A stretch of DNA of 8,994 nt from DATNIC01 sp035604635 (lineage in GTDB: Bacteria > Vulcanimicrobiota > Vulcanimicrobiia > Vulcanimicrobiales > Vulcanimicrobiaceae): contig DATNIC010000052.1 of NCBI GenBank assembly GCA_035604635.1, positions 1 to 8,994 of the forward strand, given 5' to 3'. The notes below the pieces were generated by a model. The model made no database searches and was not told the DNA's origin. It saw nothing but the letters and a program-made list of their open reading frames with translations. Shown in pieces: positions 1 to 6,460 of this stretch. How positions within the stretch are numbered: position 1 is the first letter of the stretch; every line of letters begins with the position of its first letter. Made by a program: the position numbers and the translations under genes.

Positions 1-196
1 CGCCCCGCCGGCGCGCGATTGCCGTGAACTCTTTGACCGCCGTGAGCGTACGCTGCGCGGCGCCCTCGTCGATCGGCCCACGCTCGCGCAGCCCCTCGCC
101 GATTCGCGTGCCGCGAACCTCATGGAGAACCGGCCGGTCACCGTCGACGATGAGCAGCCGGGTCGAGTTGGTACCGATCGAGATGAGCGCGCGCAC
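1..196 (-). CDS. Ppx/GppA family phosphatase, N-terminal fragment
   Basis: Only the first 65 residues are in the window; the gene runs off the left edge. The fragment begins MRALISIGTNSTRLL, which matches the first phosphate-binding strand and loop of exopolyphosphatase / pppGpp phosphatases of the ASKHA fold (usual pattern: A-I-D-x-G-T-N-S-x-R-L-L). It is followed by the typical TRIGEGL segment (residues 30-36) and a helix with RTLTAVKEF. Family members hydrolyse polyphosphate or pppGpp in the cytoplasm; which one cannot be told from this piece. The usual Asp in the first motif is Ser here (SIGTN rather than DIGTN), which is unusual. The start is a GTG at 196, 11 nt after the stop of the RpiR-family gene; no ATG is available and no strong ribosome binding site is seen. 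It is probably the last visible member of the long minus-strand operon. Confidence 0.85.
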   Translation of the reverse strand, partial: MRALISIGTNSTRLLIVDGDRPVLHEVRGTRIGEGLRERGPIDEGAAQRTLTAVKEFTAIARRRG

Positions 197-207
197 CGGC
201 GCGTGCT

Positions 208-1089
208 CTAATACCGCTTGCTCGCCGTTGACTCGCGCGTGCGCTGAATCATCTCGAGCGCGCGATCGTATTCCGAGAAGGCAATCCCGACGTAGAGCGT
301 GTCGACGATCGAGAGTTGCGCGATCCGGCTCGAGAGCGCGTCGCTGCGAAACGCGGTCTCTTTGGCCGCCGTGAACAGTTTGATGTCAGCGACCTTCGTG
401 ATCGGCGACGTCGAGCGATGCGTGATGCAGATCGTCGTCGCGCCGTTTGCGCGCGCGCTCTCGAGCGCGTCGCAGACGTCACGGCTGGCGCCGGTATGGC
501 TTATTCCCAGGGCAACGTCGCCCTTCCCCAAGAGCGCGGACGACATCGCGATCATGTCGCTGTCGCTGAGCGCACTGACAGCCAACCCGAGCCGCAGAAA
601 CTTGTGATACGCGTCGAGCGCGATCGACGCGCTCCCGCCTATCCCATAGATCTGCAGCTTGCGGGACTCACGAATCACCTCGACGGCGCGCTCGAGCTCC
701 GCGTCGACGAGGACTTCCATCGTGTCGGCGAGCGCTTGCGCGTTCGCCTGGAACACCTTACTCTTGATCTTGGACACCGAGTCGCCCCGCTCGATTTGCT
801 CGTAGATCGTTTCATTCGGCTCTACCAGATCGCGCGCGAGCATGATCTTGAATTCTTGGTAGCCTTTATAGCCGATCTTTTGGCAAAGACGCACGACGGT
901 CGATTCGCTCGTGCTCGTCCGCTCGGCCAACTCGGTGACCGTGAGATAGATCAACTCCTCGGGATGCTTCAATATGAAATCGGCCACGCGCTGTTCGGCG
1001 GTGCGCAGCGAATTGTAGGTTCCTTGGATTCGGACGAAGCAACCCGGGACTTTGACCGGTTCGACTTTTCCGTCTTTGACGGTACTCAT
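208..1089 (-). CDS. MurR/RpiR-family transcriptional regulator (HTH + SIS domain)
   Basis: The 293-residue protein has the two-domain layout of the RpiR family. The N-terminal helix-turn-helix lies at about residues 20-95, with LTVTELAERTSTSESTVVRL at 49-68 and the family-typical GYKGYQEFK after it. A C-terminal SIS sugar-phosphate-binding domain lies at about 130-280, with YGIGGSA at 148-154 and SHTGAS at 197-202. Family members sense phosphosugars or sugar acids and control their catabolism or cell-wall sugar recycling. No sugar gene lies next to it here, so its ligand is unknown. An in-frame start about 29 codons upstream is open, but the ATG at 1089 is preferred because AAGAGAAA stands just upstream and the ATG overlaps the upstream stop as ATGA. 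It sits between the S1-like gene and the Ppx/GppA gene. Family is certain; target is not. Confidence 0.93.
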   Translation of the reverse strand: MSTVKDGKVEPVKVPGCFVRIQGTYNSLRTAEQRVADFILKHPEELIYLTVTELAERTSTSESTVVRLCQKIGYKGYQEFKIMLARDLVEPNETIYEQIERGDSVSKIKSKVFQANAQALADTMEVLVDAELERAVEVIRESRKLQIYGIGGSASIALDAYHKFLRLGLAVSALSDSDMIAMSSALLGKGDVALGISHTGASRDVCDALESARANGATTICITHRSTSPITKVADIKLFTAAKETAFRSDALSSRIAQLSIVDTLYVGIAFSEYDRALEMIQRTRESTASKRY

Positions 1090-1475
1090 AATTTCTCTTG
1101 AGAAAATTGCGCCGCCCGGCGCTGCTTGCGAATTAAATGGCGTTCGATCGGAGTCGGCCGATCCGGCGGCATCCACTCTTCGGTCTCCCTAAGGTAAGCA
1201 GTCATGTGCGCCTCGAACAGCGCGTTCGAGATTTGCGGGGCTCTGGTCGTGGGAACCACCGTATCCGCGACTTCGTTTCGCACTAAAGTCGCAACGAGAT
1301 GCCCACCGGCGCGCGATTCGTCGAAAGGAAGCGGCGTTCGGCTCCCTAGCGCGCGCGAATAGACTGCCCGGTTTGCTTCGAGATCGCCGAGCGGAATCGC
1401 TGCCAGCCGGCCGTCCTCCAAGCGCGCGGTCGCTCCCCAGCAATGAATATTAATAACGCTTCCGCGAACGCTCAT
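1086..1475 (-). CDS. Small S1/OB-fold-like RNA-binding protein, divergent
   Basis: The 129-residue soluble protein has an N-terminal half that reads like an S1 (OB-fold) domain: GSVINIHCWGATARLEDG at residues 5-22 resembles the S1 pattern G-x-V-x-x-I-x-x-x-G-x-x-V-x-L-x-x-G, and a second strand set lies around GGHLVATLV (57-65). Residues 70-129 have no recognisable domain and end in a basic helix (RHLIRKQRRAAQ). Position supports the call: in several Firmicutes a DivIC gene is followed by a small S1 protein (YabR type), and in some clostridia by a Ppx/GppA gene, as here. The ATG at 1475 overlaps the stop of the FtsB-like gene (ATGA), and its own stop overlaps the RpiR-family start (ATGA). The S1 assignment is by pattern and context; it lacks the usual S1 ending, so it may be another small beta-barrel. 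Confidence 0.55.
   Translation of the reverse strand: MSVRGSVINIHCWGATARLEDGRLAAIPLGDLEANRAVYSRALGSRTPLPFDESRAGGHLVATLVRNEVADTVVPTTRAPQISNALFEAHMTAYLRETEEWMPPDRPTPIERHLIRKQRRAAQFSQEKL
1092..1105. repeat. A+T-rich inverted repeat around the RpiR-family ribosome binding site
   Basis: TTTCTC-TT-GAGAAA is a perfect 6-bp inverted repeat with a 2-bp centre. It lies within the last codons of the S1-like gene, three bases upstream of the RpiR-family ATG. In the minus-strand transcript the right arm is the purine-rich AAGAGAAA ribosome binding site. It stands out as an A+T-rich patch in G+C-rich coding DNA. It could be an operator for the regulator itself or merely the codon run F-S-Q-E-K. Confidence 0.4.
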
Positions 1476-1789
1476 TTTGCCGGGACGGCTCCGCCCGGCT
1501 CCTTCAAATAGATGATCGCTTCGTGCGGGTCGACGAGATGCAGACGGTCGTGAATCTCCGGGATCGCGCCGTGCGGGTCGGAAAGCCTGCGAATCTCGCG
1601 CTCTTGGGTGGCCCGCTTCGCCTGGAGCGACGTGATGTCGGTCTCGACGTCGTGCAGAGAACGCGCAAGGGCGACGTTCTGGCCGATGACCCGCGCATAC
1701 TGAAGACCGACCAGCGCCAGAAACGCGGCGATGACGGCGACGACGAAAAGTCGTCCCGCAAGCCGCATCGAGCGCCGAAAACGCTTCAT
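1472..1789 (-). CDS. FtsB/DivIC-like septum formation initiator protein
   Basis: The 105-residue bitopic membrane protein has a short basic cytoplasmic start (MKRFRRSMR), one transmembrane helix at about residues 11-31 (LFVVAVIAAFLALVGL), a coiled-coil region at about 36-70 and a C-terminal stretch, RLSDPHGAIPEIHDRLHLVDPHEAIIYLK (68-96). That stretch has the family pattern of a short helix ending R-L-x-x-V-x-P-x-E. FtsB/DivIC proteins join FtsL and FtsQ/DivIB in the divisome and help activate septal wall synthesis. The ATG at 1789 is chosen because it overlaps the accA stop as ATGA and gives a normal family length; an upstream frame extension is open but would run 39 nt into accA. The gene stop overlaps the next start, again ATGA. 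Assignment rests on topology and C-terminal pattern, since this family is weakly conserved. Confidence 0.8.
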   Translation of the reverse strand: MKRFRRSMRLAGRLFVVAVIAAFLALVGLQYARVIGQNVALARSLHDVETDITSLQAKRATQEREIRRLSDPHGAIPEIHDRLHLVDPHEAIIYLKEPGGAVPAK

Positions 1790-2766
1790 GAAAGGGACTC
1801 GGTCATCGACCGGCTCGCGTCCTGCCAACCGCCGATTCGCCGGTACTTGGCATAGCGGGATTCGCGCAGCTCCCGAGGGGGAATCGCCGCCAATCGATCC
1901 AGCGCTCGGCCGGCCGCATCGAGGACGCGGCGGATCGTCGCGGCCGGGTCGCGCTGCGCCCCGCCAAGCGGCTCGGCGATCACCTCGTCGACGATCCCGA
2001 ATCCCCTCAGATCGTCGCTCGTCAGGCGAAGCCGCTCGGCGGCTTCCTCGGCCTTACTCGCATCACCCCACAGGATCGCCGCACAGCCTTCCGGCGAGGC
2101 GACGGAATAGGTACTGTGCTCGAGCATCACCACGTGGTCGGCGAGCGCTAACGCCAACGCGCCGCCGCTCCCGCCTTCCCCGATGATCGTCGAGACGATC
2201 GGGACCGGCGCTTGCGCCAGCGCGTACAGGCACGATGCGATCGCCTCGGCCTGCGCCCGCTCTTCCGATCCGATCCCGGGATCGGCACCCGGCGTATCGA
2301 CGAACGTGACGATCGAAAGCCCCAGATGGGCCGCAAGGTCGATGAGCCGCTTAACCTTCCGATAACCCTCGGGCGCCGGCATCCCAAAATTTCGGCGCAC
2401 CTTCTCCTTCGTGTCGCGGCCCTTCTCTTGAGCGATCGTCACGATGCGACGTCCGCCGAGCTTGGCAAAGCCTCCGATGATCGACGGATCGTCGCGAAAC
2501 TGCCGGTCGCCGTGCAACTCGTCGAAGACGTCGAGCGCCGCGACGTAGTCGGCTCCGAGCGGACGCTTGGGATGGCGCGACATGTGAACGCGCTGCCACG
2601 GTGAGAGCCTATCGAAGATCTCGTGCAACAGCTGCGCGTATTTGGCTTCGAGCGCTGCGATCTCGTGGCTCAAGTCGACGGGCTGATCGCGGCTATGATC
2701 TTTGAGCTCGGCGATCCGCCGCTCGAACTCGAGCAACTCGTTCTCGCGCTCCACGATCAAATTCAC
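1786..2766 (-). CDS. accA: Acetyl-CoA carboxylase carboxyltransferase subunit alpha
   Basis: The protein is 326 residues, close to the usual 315-325. With AccD it forms the alpha2-beta2 carboxyltransferase that moves the carboxyl group from carboxybiotin to acetyl-CoA to make malonyl-CoA, the first committed step of fatty-acid synthesis. Diagnostic segments are the N-terminal alpha-helical region (1-50), WQRVHMSRHPKRP (57-69), FVDTPGADPGIGSEERAQAE (155-174), the glycine-rich GEGGSGGALAL (196-206) that builds the oxyanion pocket, and STYSVASPEGCAAILW (218-233). The start is a GTG at 2766 that overlaps the accD stop in GTGA, with GGGG a few bases upstream. The gene stop overlaps the FtsB-like ATG. 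This coupling to accD favours balanced alpha and beta subunit synthesis. accB and accC are not in the window. Confidence 0.97.
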   Translation of the reverse strand: MNLIVERENELLEFERRIAELKDHSRDQPVDLSHEIAALEAKYAQLLHEIFDRLSPWQRVHMSRHPKRPLGADYVAALDVFDELHGDRQFRDDPSIIGGFAKLGGRRIVTIAQEKGRDTKEKVRRNFGMPAPEGYRKVKRLIDLAAHLGLSIVTFVDTPGADPGIGSEERAQAEAIASCLYALAQAPVPIVSTIIGEGGSGGALALALADHVVMLEHSTYSVASPEGCAAILWGDASKAEEAAERLRLTSDDLRGFGIVDEVIAEPLGGAQRDPAATIRRVLDAAGRALDRLAAIPPRELRESRYAKYRRIGGWQDASRSMTESLS

Positions 2767-3599
2767 GCGCGCGCCCCGACGCCGTAGTCGAGCAGGCGAA
2801 CGAGCGTATCGCGCAGCTCCGGGCGCGCGACGACCATGTCGATCGCCCCTTTTTCGAGCAAGAACTCCGCGGTCTGAAAATTCTCGGGGAGCTTTTGACG
2901 GATCGTCTGCTCGATGACGCGGCGCCCCGCGAATCCGATCGCCGCACGTGCCTCCGCGATGATGACGTCGGCCTGAAAGGCGAAAGACGCGGAGACGCCG
3001 CCCGTCGTCGGATCGGTCAACACGGTGATCGCATAGTTGCCCGCCTCGCGGAAGCGCTCGAGTGCCAGCGTCGTCTTCGCCATCTGCATCAGCGCGAGCA
3101 TCCCCTCTTCCATCCGCGCGCCGCCGCTGGCGGTAAAGATCACGGACGGCACGGCCCGGTCGCGTGCCGCCTCGAAAAGCAGCGCGATTCGCTCGCCGAC
3201 GACCGTCCCCATCGTCCCGCCGCGAAAACTGAAGTCCATGACGCCGAGCGCAACCTCGATCCCCCCGATCGCACCGAATCCGGTCACGATGCCTTCGCTC
3301 AATGAAGACTTTGCCCGATCCCCGGCAAGCTTTTCCGGGTAGCTGCGCTTGTCGATCCAATGCAGCGGATCGCTCGGTTTTATTTCCGTCCCGAGCTCGA
3401 CGAAGTCGCCGTCGACGAGCATGTGGACGCGATCGAAAGCGTGCATTCGGAAATGATACGTGCAGCGCGGACAGACGAAGAGATTTTCGGCCAGCTCTTT
3501 CCGGTAGAGAACCTCACCGCACTTGGGGCACTTCTCCCAGTGCGCGACGTCGGAATCGTTTTTGCTGCGGCGGACGCGCAGCCAGTCGGGTATCGGCAT
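2763..3599 (-). CDS. accD: Acetyl-CoA carboxylase carboxyltransferase subunit beta
   Basis: The protein is 278 residues, typical for AccD. An N-terminal four-cysteine zinc finger is complete (CPKC at 24-27 and CPRC at 43-46). The crotonase-fold carboxyltransferase domain follows, with MDFSFRGGTMGTVVGE (121-136), FTASGGARMEEG (155-166) and LTDPTTGGVSASFAF (194-208), the last two lining the CoA and oxyanion sites. It works as a complex with AccA in the cytoplasm. The ATG at 3599 shares one base with the stop of the upstream glycosyltransferase gene (TGATG); a TTG codon directly before the ATG could also serve and would add one residue. The gene ends in a 4-nt overlap with accA. The accD-accA adjacency is common in Firmicutes and several other phyla, unlike the split E. 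coli arrangement. Confidence 0.97.
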   Translation of the reverse strand: MPIPDWLRVRRSKNDSDVAHWEKCPKCGEVLYRKELAENLFVCPRCTYHFRMHAFDRVHMLVDGDFVELGTEIKPSDPLHWIDKRSYPEKLAGDRAKSSLSEGIVTGFGAIGGIEVALGVMDFSFRGGTMGTVVGERIALLFEAARDRAVPSVIFTASGGARMEEGMLALMQMAKTTLALERFREAGNYAITVLTDPTTGGVSASFAFQADVIIAEARAAIGFAGRRVIEQTIRQKLPENFQTAEFLLEKGAIDMVVARPELRDTLVRLLDYGVGARA

Positions 3600-4303
3600 C
3601 AACGCTTACCGTTCAGGCGCGTCGCATAGATCCGTCGCAGCTGCCGCAAATAGTTGAAGATCTCACCTTGATTGAGCTTCGATTGGCCGGCGACCCGGTC
3701 GGTGAAGACGTACGGTACTTCGACTGCCTTCGCGTAGCGCGCCTTCGCGATCACTTCGAGCCCGATCTTGAAGCCGATTGGATCCAGATCCACGCCTTCG
3801 AGCGCGCTGCGCTTCACCATGAAAAAGCCCGACGTGATGTCGCGCAGCGGCGTCAGCGGCTTCGCGAGCGCGATCGCGACGAGCGAGGTGATCTTGCGAT
3901 GCAGCGGCCAGTTGCGGATGCCCCCGCCTTTGACGTAGCGGCTCCCGACTGCCAGATCGTTGCCGCTCTCCAGCGCGCGGACCATCGCGGGGATCACGTT
4001 GGGATCGTGACTGAAGTCGGCATCCATCGCACCCAGCGCTTCCGAATCCGGCCGCGCGAACTTCCAGCCGTCGATGACGCCCGACGATAGTCCGAGTTTA
4101 CCCGGACGATGCAGGCAACGGACCGGGTAGCGCGAGCCGAGCGCATCGACGATCCCTCCGGTCCCATCGGGCGAATTGTCGTCGACAACGACGATCTCAC
4201 CGTCGAGACCATTCGCGCGAAACACCTCGTCGAGCGCGGCGATCAAACGCTCGATGCCGCCGGCCTCGTTGTACGTGGGGACGATGAGCGAAAACTTAAG
4301 CAA
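3599..4303 (-). CDS. GT-A family 2 glycosyltransferase, polyprenol monophosphomannose synthase type
   Basis: The 234-residue protein has a single GT2 domain and no transmembrane segment, like bacterial and archaeal dolichol-phosphate mannose synthase (DPM1) homologues, which move a sugar from GDP-mannose (or UDP-glucose in relatives) to a polyprenyl phosphate at the inner membrane face. Visible motifs are SLIVPTYNEAGGIERL (5-20), VVVDDNSPDGTGGIVDALG (38-56), the metal- and nucleotide-binding DADFSHDP (94-101), SRYVKGGGIRNWPLHRKI (121-138), SGFFMVKR (158-165) and GQSKL (206-210). The open frame extends much further upstream, but that part is a low-complexity Arg/Ser shadow of the upstream gene. 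The TTG at 4303 places the start right before the first beta strand and gives an 8-nt overlap with the PRC-barrel-like gene. The sugar donor cannot be read from sequence. Confidence 0.9.
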   Translation of the reverse strand: MLKFSLIVPTYNEAGGIERLIAALDEVFRANGLDGEIVVVDDNSPDGTGGIVDALGSRYPVRCLHRPGKLGLSSGVIDGWKFARPDSEALGAMDADFSHDPNVIPAMVRALESGNDLAVGSRYVKGGGIRNWPLHRKITSLVAIALAKPLTPLRDITSGFFMVKRSALEGVDLDPIGFKIGLEVIAKARYAKAVEVPYVFTDRVAGQSKLNQGEIFNYLRQLRRIYATRLNGKR

Positions 4304-4577
4304 GCTTCTTGATCGTCGGAAACTGCCTGGGCTCGAACCTCGCGGTCGTCTCGAAGAACGCCGGATCGGAGCACTCCAAGATAACGCCGCGCTCCTCGAG
4401 CGATTCGACCTCCCTCGTCGGGACCAAGATCGTCTCGCCACGCGATTGCCAGGCGACGGCAAGGTATTCCGGCAAGCGTGAGTCGCCCTCCGTATAGATA
4501 CCCTCGACGCTTCCGACGCGTTGCTCGCCGCAAAAGACCGGCGTGCCGGGCGCAAGCGTTTCAAGCCTTCGCGACAT
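4296..4577 (-). CDS. Small PRC-barrel-like protein
   Basis: The 93-residue soluble protein reads as one small beta-barrel: GTPVFCGEQRVGSVEGIYTE (11-30) is a strand-turn-strand with the typical G-x-V-x-x-V/I, and PEYLAVAW (36-43), ETILVPTREVESL (48-60) and GVILECSDP (64-72) follow in the order of PRC-barrel domains, which often end with a metal- or partner-binding strand. PRC-barrel proteins occur in rRNA maturation (RimM) and in photosynthetic and stress proteins; here the function is unknown. The last part (73-93) is a charged tail. The ATG at 4577 is preferred over a TTG two codons earlier because GGCGAG lies upstream. The gene begins 23 nt after the rsmE stop and overlaps the next gene by 8 nt. 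Confidence 0.65.
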   Translation of the reverse strand: MSRRLETLAPGTPVFCGEQRVGSVEGIYTEGDSRLPEYLAVAWQSRGETILVPTREVESLEERGVILECSDPAFFETTARFEPRQFPTIKKLA

Positions 4578-4600
4578 GATCAACTCGCCGTTCTACGCAC

Positions 4601-5380
4601 TTAAAGATTGTCCGTTTCATACAGCACCGCCGCCAAGACGATCAATCCCGCCGTTTCCGTGCGCAATATGCGCGGACCAAGCGCAATCGGCGTCGCGCCC
4701 GCGGCGATTGCGGCTTGAGCCTCGTCGTGCGCGAATCCGCCCTCCGGTCCGACGATCACTAAGATCCGCGCCGCGTCGTTGACCAGCGGACCGAGCCGTG
4801 AGCGCAGCGCTACCGGCTCGACGGCTTCCCACGGAAGCAGGATCGCATCGTAGCGGCCGAATGTCGGGAGCAGTTCGTCCCATTGCGCAATCTCCGCAAT
4901 CGGCGGGACGCGCGTCCGGCCGGACTGCGCCGCGGCGCTTCTAGCGATGCGCCTCCAGCGCTCGAGTTTCCCGGCGCCGGTTTGGCTCCCGATGACGCGT
5001 TGCGTCCGCAGCGGGACGATCGCCGCCACCCCAAGCTCGATCGTTTTCTCGACGACGTAGTCCATCTTCTGACCCTTGGGGATCGCCTGCGCCAGCGTCA
5101 CCTCGACCGACGGCTCCGAGGGCCGATCGACCCGTTCGTGCAGCCGCACGAAAGCACCATCGTCGCTGTCGACGACGGCCGCAAAAACGCTCCCGGCGCT
5201 GTCGATGACGACGATGCGTTCGCCCTTATGCTTGCGCAAGACGTGCGCGACTTTGTGCGCGTCGCCCCCTCCGAGCGCGACGCGCGCGCCCTGATCGTAA
5301 GTGCCCTCGACGAAGAAACGGTCGCGGCTAATCGACGCGGAACGCGTCCTTGACGCGCTCGAAGAACGTTTTCTCCTCAC
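4601..5380 (-). CDS. rsmE: 16S rRNA (uracil1498-N3)-methyltransferase
   Basis: RsmE methylates N3 of U1498 in 16S rRNA in the assembled 30S subunit using S-adenosylmethionine. It is a SPOUT-fold enzyme with an N-terminal PUA-like domain. Diagnostic sequence includes RFFVEG near the start, the lysine-rich AQAIPKGQKMDYVVEKTIELGV stretch, and the knot motifs VGPEGGF (210-216 with this start) and LGPRILRTETA (234-244), which bind SAM. The start is uncertain. Family members begin just before R-x-F-F-V, but no ATG, GTG or TTG is there. The nearest are a GTG at 5380, used here (259 residues, overlapping dnaJ by 53 nt), a TTG at 5407, or a rare ATT at 5332 that would give 243 residues and a 5-nt overlap. 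The dnaJ-rsmE neighbourhood is known from Firmicutes, where prmA usually lies between them; it is missing here. Confidence 0.92.
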   Translation of the reverse strand: MRRKRSSSASRTRSASISRDRFFVEGTYDQGARVALGGGDAHKVAHVLRKHKGERIVVIDSAGSVFAAVVDSDDGAFVRLHERVDRPSEPSVEVTLAQAIPKGQKMDYVVEKTIELGVAAIVPLRTQRVIGSQTGAGKLERWRRIARSAAAQSGRTRVPPIAEIAQWDELLPTFGRYDAILLPWEAVEPVALRSRLGPLVNDAARILVIVGPEGGFAHDEAQAAIAAGATPIALGPRILRTETAGLIVLAAVLYETDNL

Positions 5381-6455
5381 CGATCGCGCCGCCGCCTTCG
5401 CGTGCAAACTCCTCGAGCAGCTCGCGCTGCCGTTTCGTCAGCTTCGTGGGGACGACGACGTGCACGGTCACGAGCTGATCGCCACGAGGCCCACCGCGGA
5501 CACTGGGCATCCCACGCGCCGGCATGCGATACGTCGAGCCGCTCTGCGTCCCCGCGGCGAGTTCGAGCGGGACATCGCCTTCAAGCGACGGGACGGCGAC
5601 CGTCTCGCCGAGCGCAGCGTGGACGAACGAAACCGGATAGTCGAGAAAGACGTCCAGCCCCTCGCGCCGGAAGAGGGCGTGTTTGCGGATCGCTATATAA
5701 ACGTAGAGATCGCCCGTGGCACCGCCGCGCAACCCGGCCTCGCCGGCACTACCCATGCGGATGCGGCTGCCGTCATCGACGCCCGCGGGAATCTTCACGG
5801 TCATGGTCCGCTCGGTCTGCACGCGCCCCGCGCCCTTGCATGTCTCGCACGGCGTCGGGATCATCGCACCCTCACCCTGACACTTACTGCACGTGACTTG
5901 CGTGACGAATTGACCGAGGGGCGTTTGGCGAACCGACCGCTGGATACCGCTCCCGTTGCAGCGATCGCATGCGGCAACTACGGTCCCGGGCTGCGCGCCG
6001 CTCCCCTTGCACGCCGCGCACTGCGCGAGATGATGATAGGTGATGTCGCGTGTCGTCCCGGCGAACGCTTCTTCGAGCGTGATCTCGACGTCGCAGCGCA
6101 GGTCTTGCCCGCGCGCAGGTCCGGAGCGGCGCTGCTGCTGCGTCCCCGCTCGCGCCTGGCCGAAAAACATGTCGAAGATGTCGCCGAAGCCTTCGGCGAA
6201 GCCGAAGTCTCCGAAGCCGCCCGGCGCTCCGGCACCGTTGCCGGTGTGCCCGTAGCGGTCGTAGAGCTGCCGCTTCTGCGGATCGGAGAGGACCGTATAC
6301 GCTTCGTTGATCTCCTTGAAGCGCAGCTCGGCCGCGACCTTATCCGTCGCAACGTCGGGATGGTGCTTCCGCGCGAGCTGGCGGTAGGCACTCTTAATAT
6401 CGTTGTCCGACGCACCCCGCGGTACGCCGAGGACCTCGTAGTAGTCCGCGGGCAT
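5328..6455 (-). CDS. dnaJ: Type I DnaJ (Hsp40) co-chaperone
   Basis: The 375-residue protein has every part of a full-length type I DnaJ: J domain (about 4-68) with the HPD motif at 32-34 that stimulates DnaK ATP hydrolysis; Gly/Phe-rich linker (about 72-100); zinc region with all four C-x-x-C-x-G-x-G repeats (C146/C149, C163/C166, C189/C192, C203/C206); then the substrate-binding and C-terminal dimerisation domains. It delivers unfolded clients to DnaK in the cytoplasm. The ATG at 6455 is certain; an AGGT ribosome binding site 7 nt upstream is embedded in the hrcA stop region. It follows hrcA by only 5 nt and should be repressed by HrcA through the CIRCE element. No dnaK or grpE accompanies it, so its partner must be encoded elsewhere. 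Confidence 0.98.
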   Translation of the reverse strand: MPADYYEVLGVPRGASDNDIKSAYRQLARKHHPDVATDKVAAELRFKEINEAYTVLSDPQKRQLYDRYGHTGNGAGAPGGFGDFGFAEGFGDIFDMFFGQARAGTQQQRRSGPARGQDLRCDVEITLEEAFAGTTRDITYHHLAQCAACKGSGAQPGTVVAACDRCNGSGIQRSVRQTPLGQFVTQVTCSKCQGEGAMIPTPCETCKGAGRVQTERTMTVKIPAGVDDGSRIRMGSAGEAGLRGGATGDLYVYIAIRKHALFRREGLDVFLDYPVSFVHAALGETVAVPSLEGDVPLELAAGTQSGSTYRMPARGMPSVRGGPRGDQLVTVHVVVPTKLTKRQRELLEEFAREGGGAIGEEKTFFERVKDAFRVD

Positions 6456-6460
6456 GGGTT

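Noticed and set aside
316..1101. Long plus-strand open frame of about 260 codons opposite the RpiR-family gene
   Set aside because: It is antisense to a gene with clear HTH and SIS domains, is rich in Arg/Asp/Leu as expected from a high-G+C shadow frame, and shows no domain.
2767..3360. N-terminal extension of the accA frame to 524 residues
   Set aside because: The added part is Arg/Gly/Asp-rich and overlaps accD out of frame. AccA family length and the GTGA junction place the start at 2766.
4304..4564. N-terminal extension of the glycosyltransferase frame to 321 residues
   Set aside because: The extension is Arg/Ser-rich shadow sequence of the PRC-barrel-like gene; the GT2 domain starts right at the TTG at 4303.
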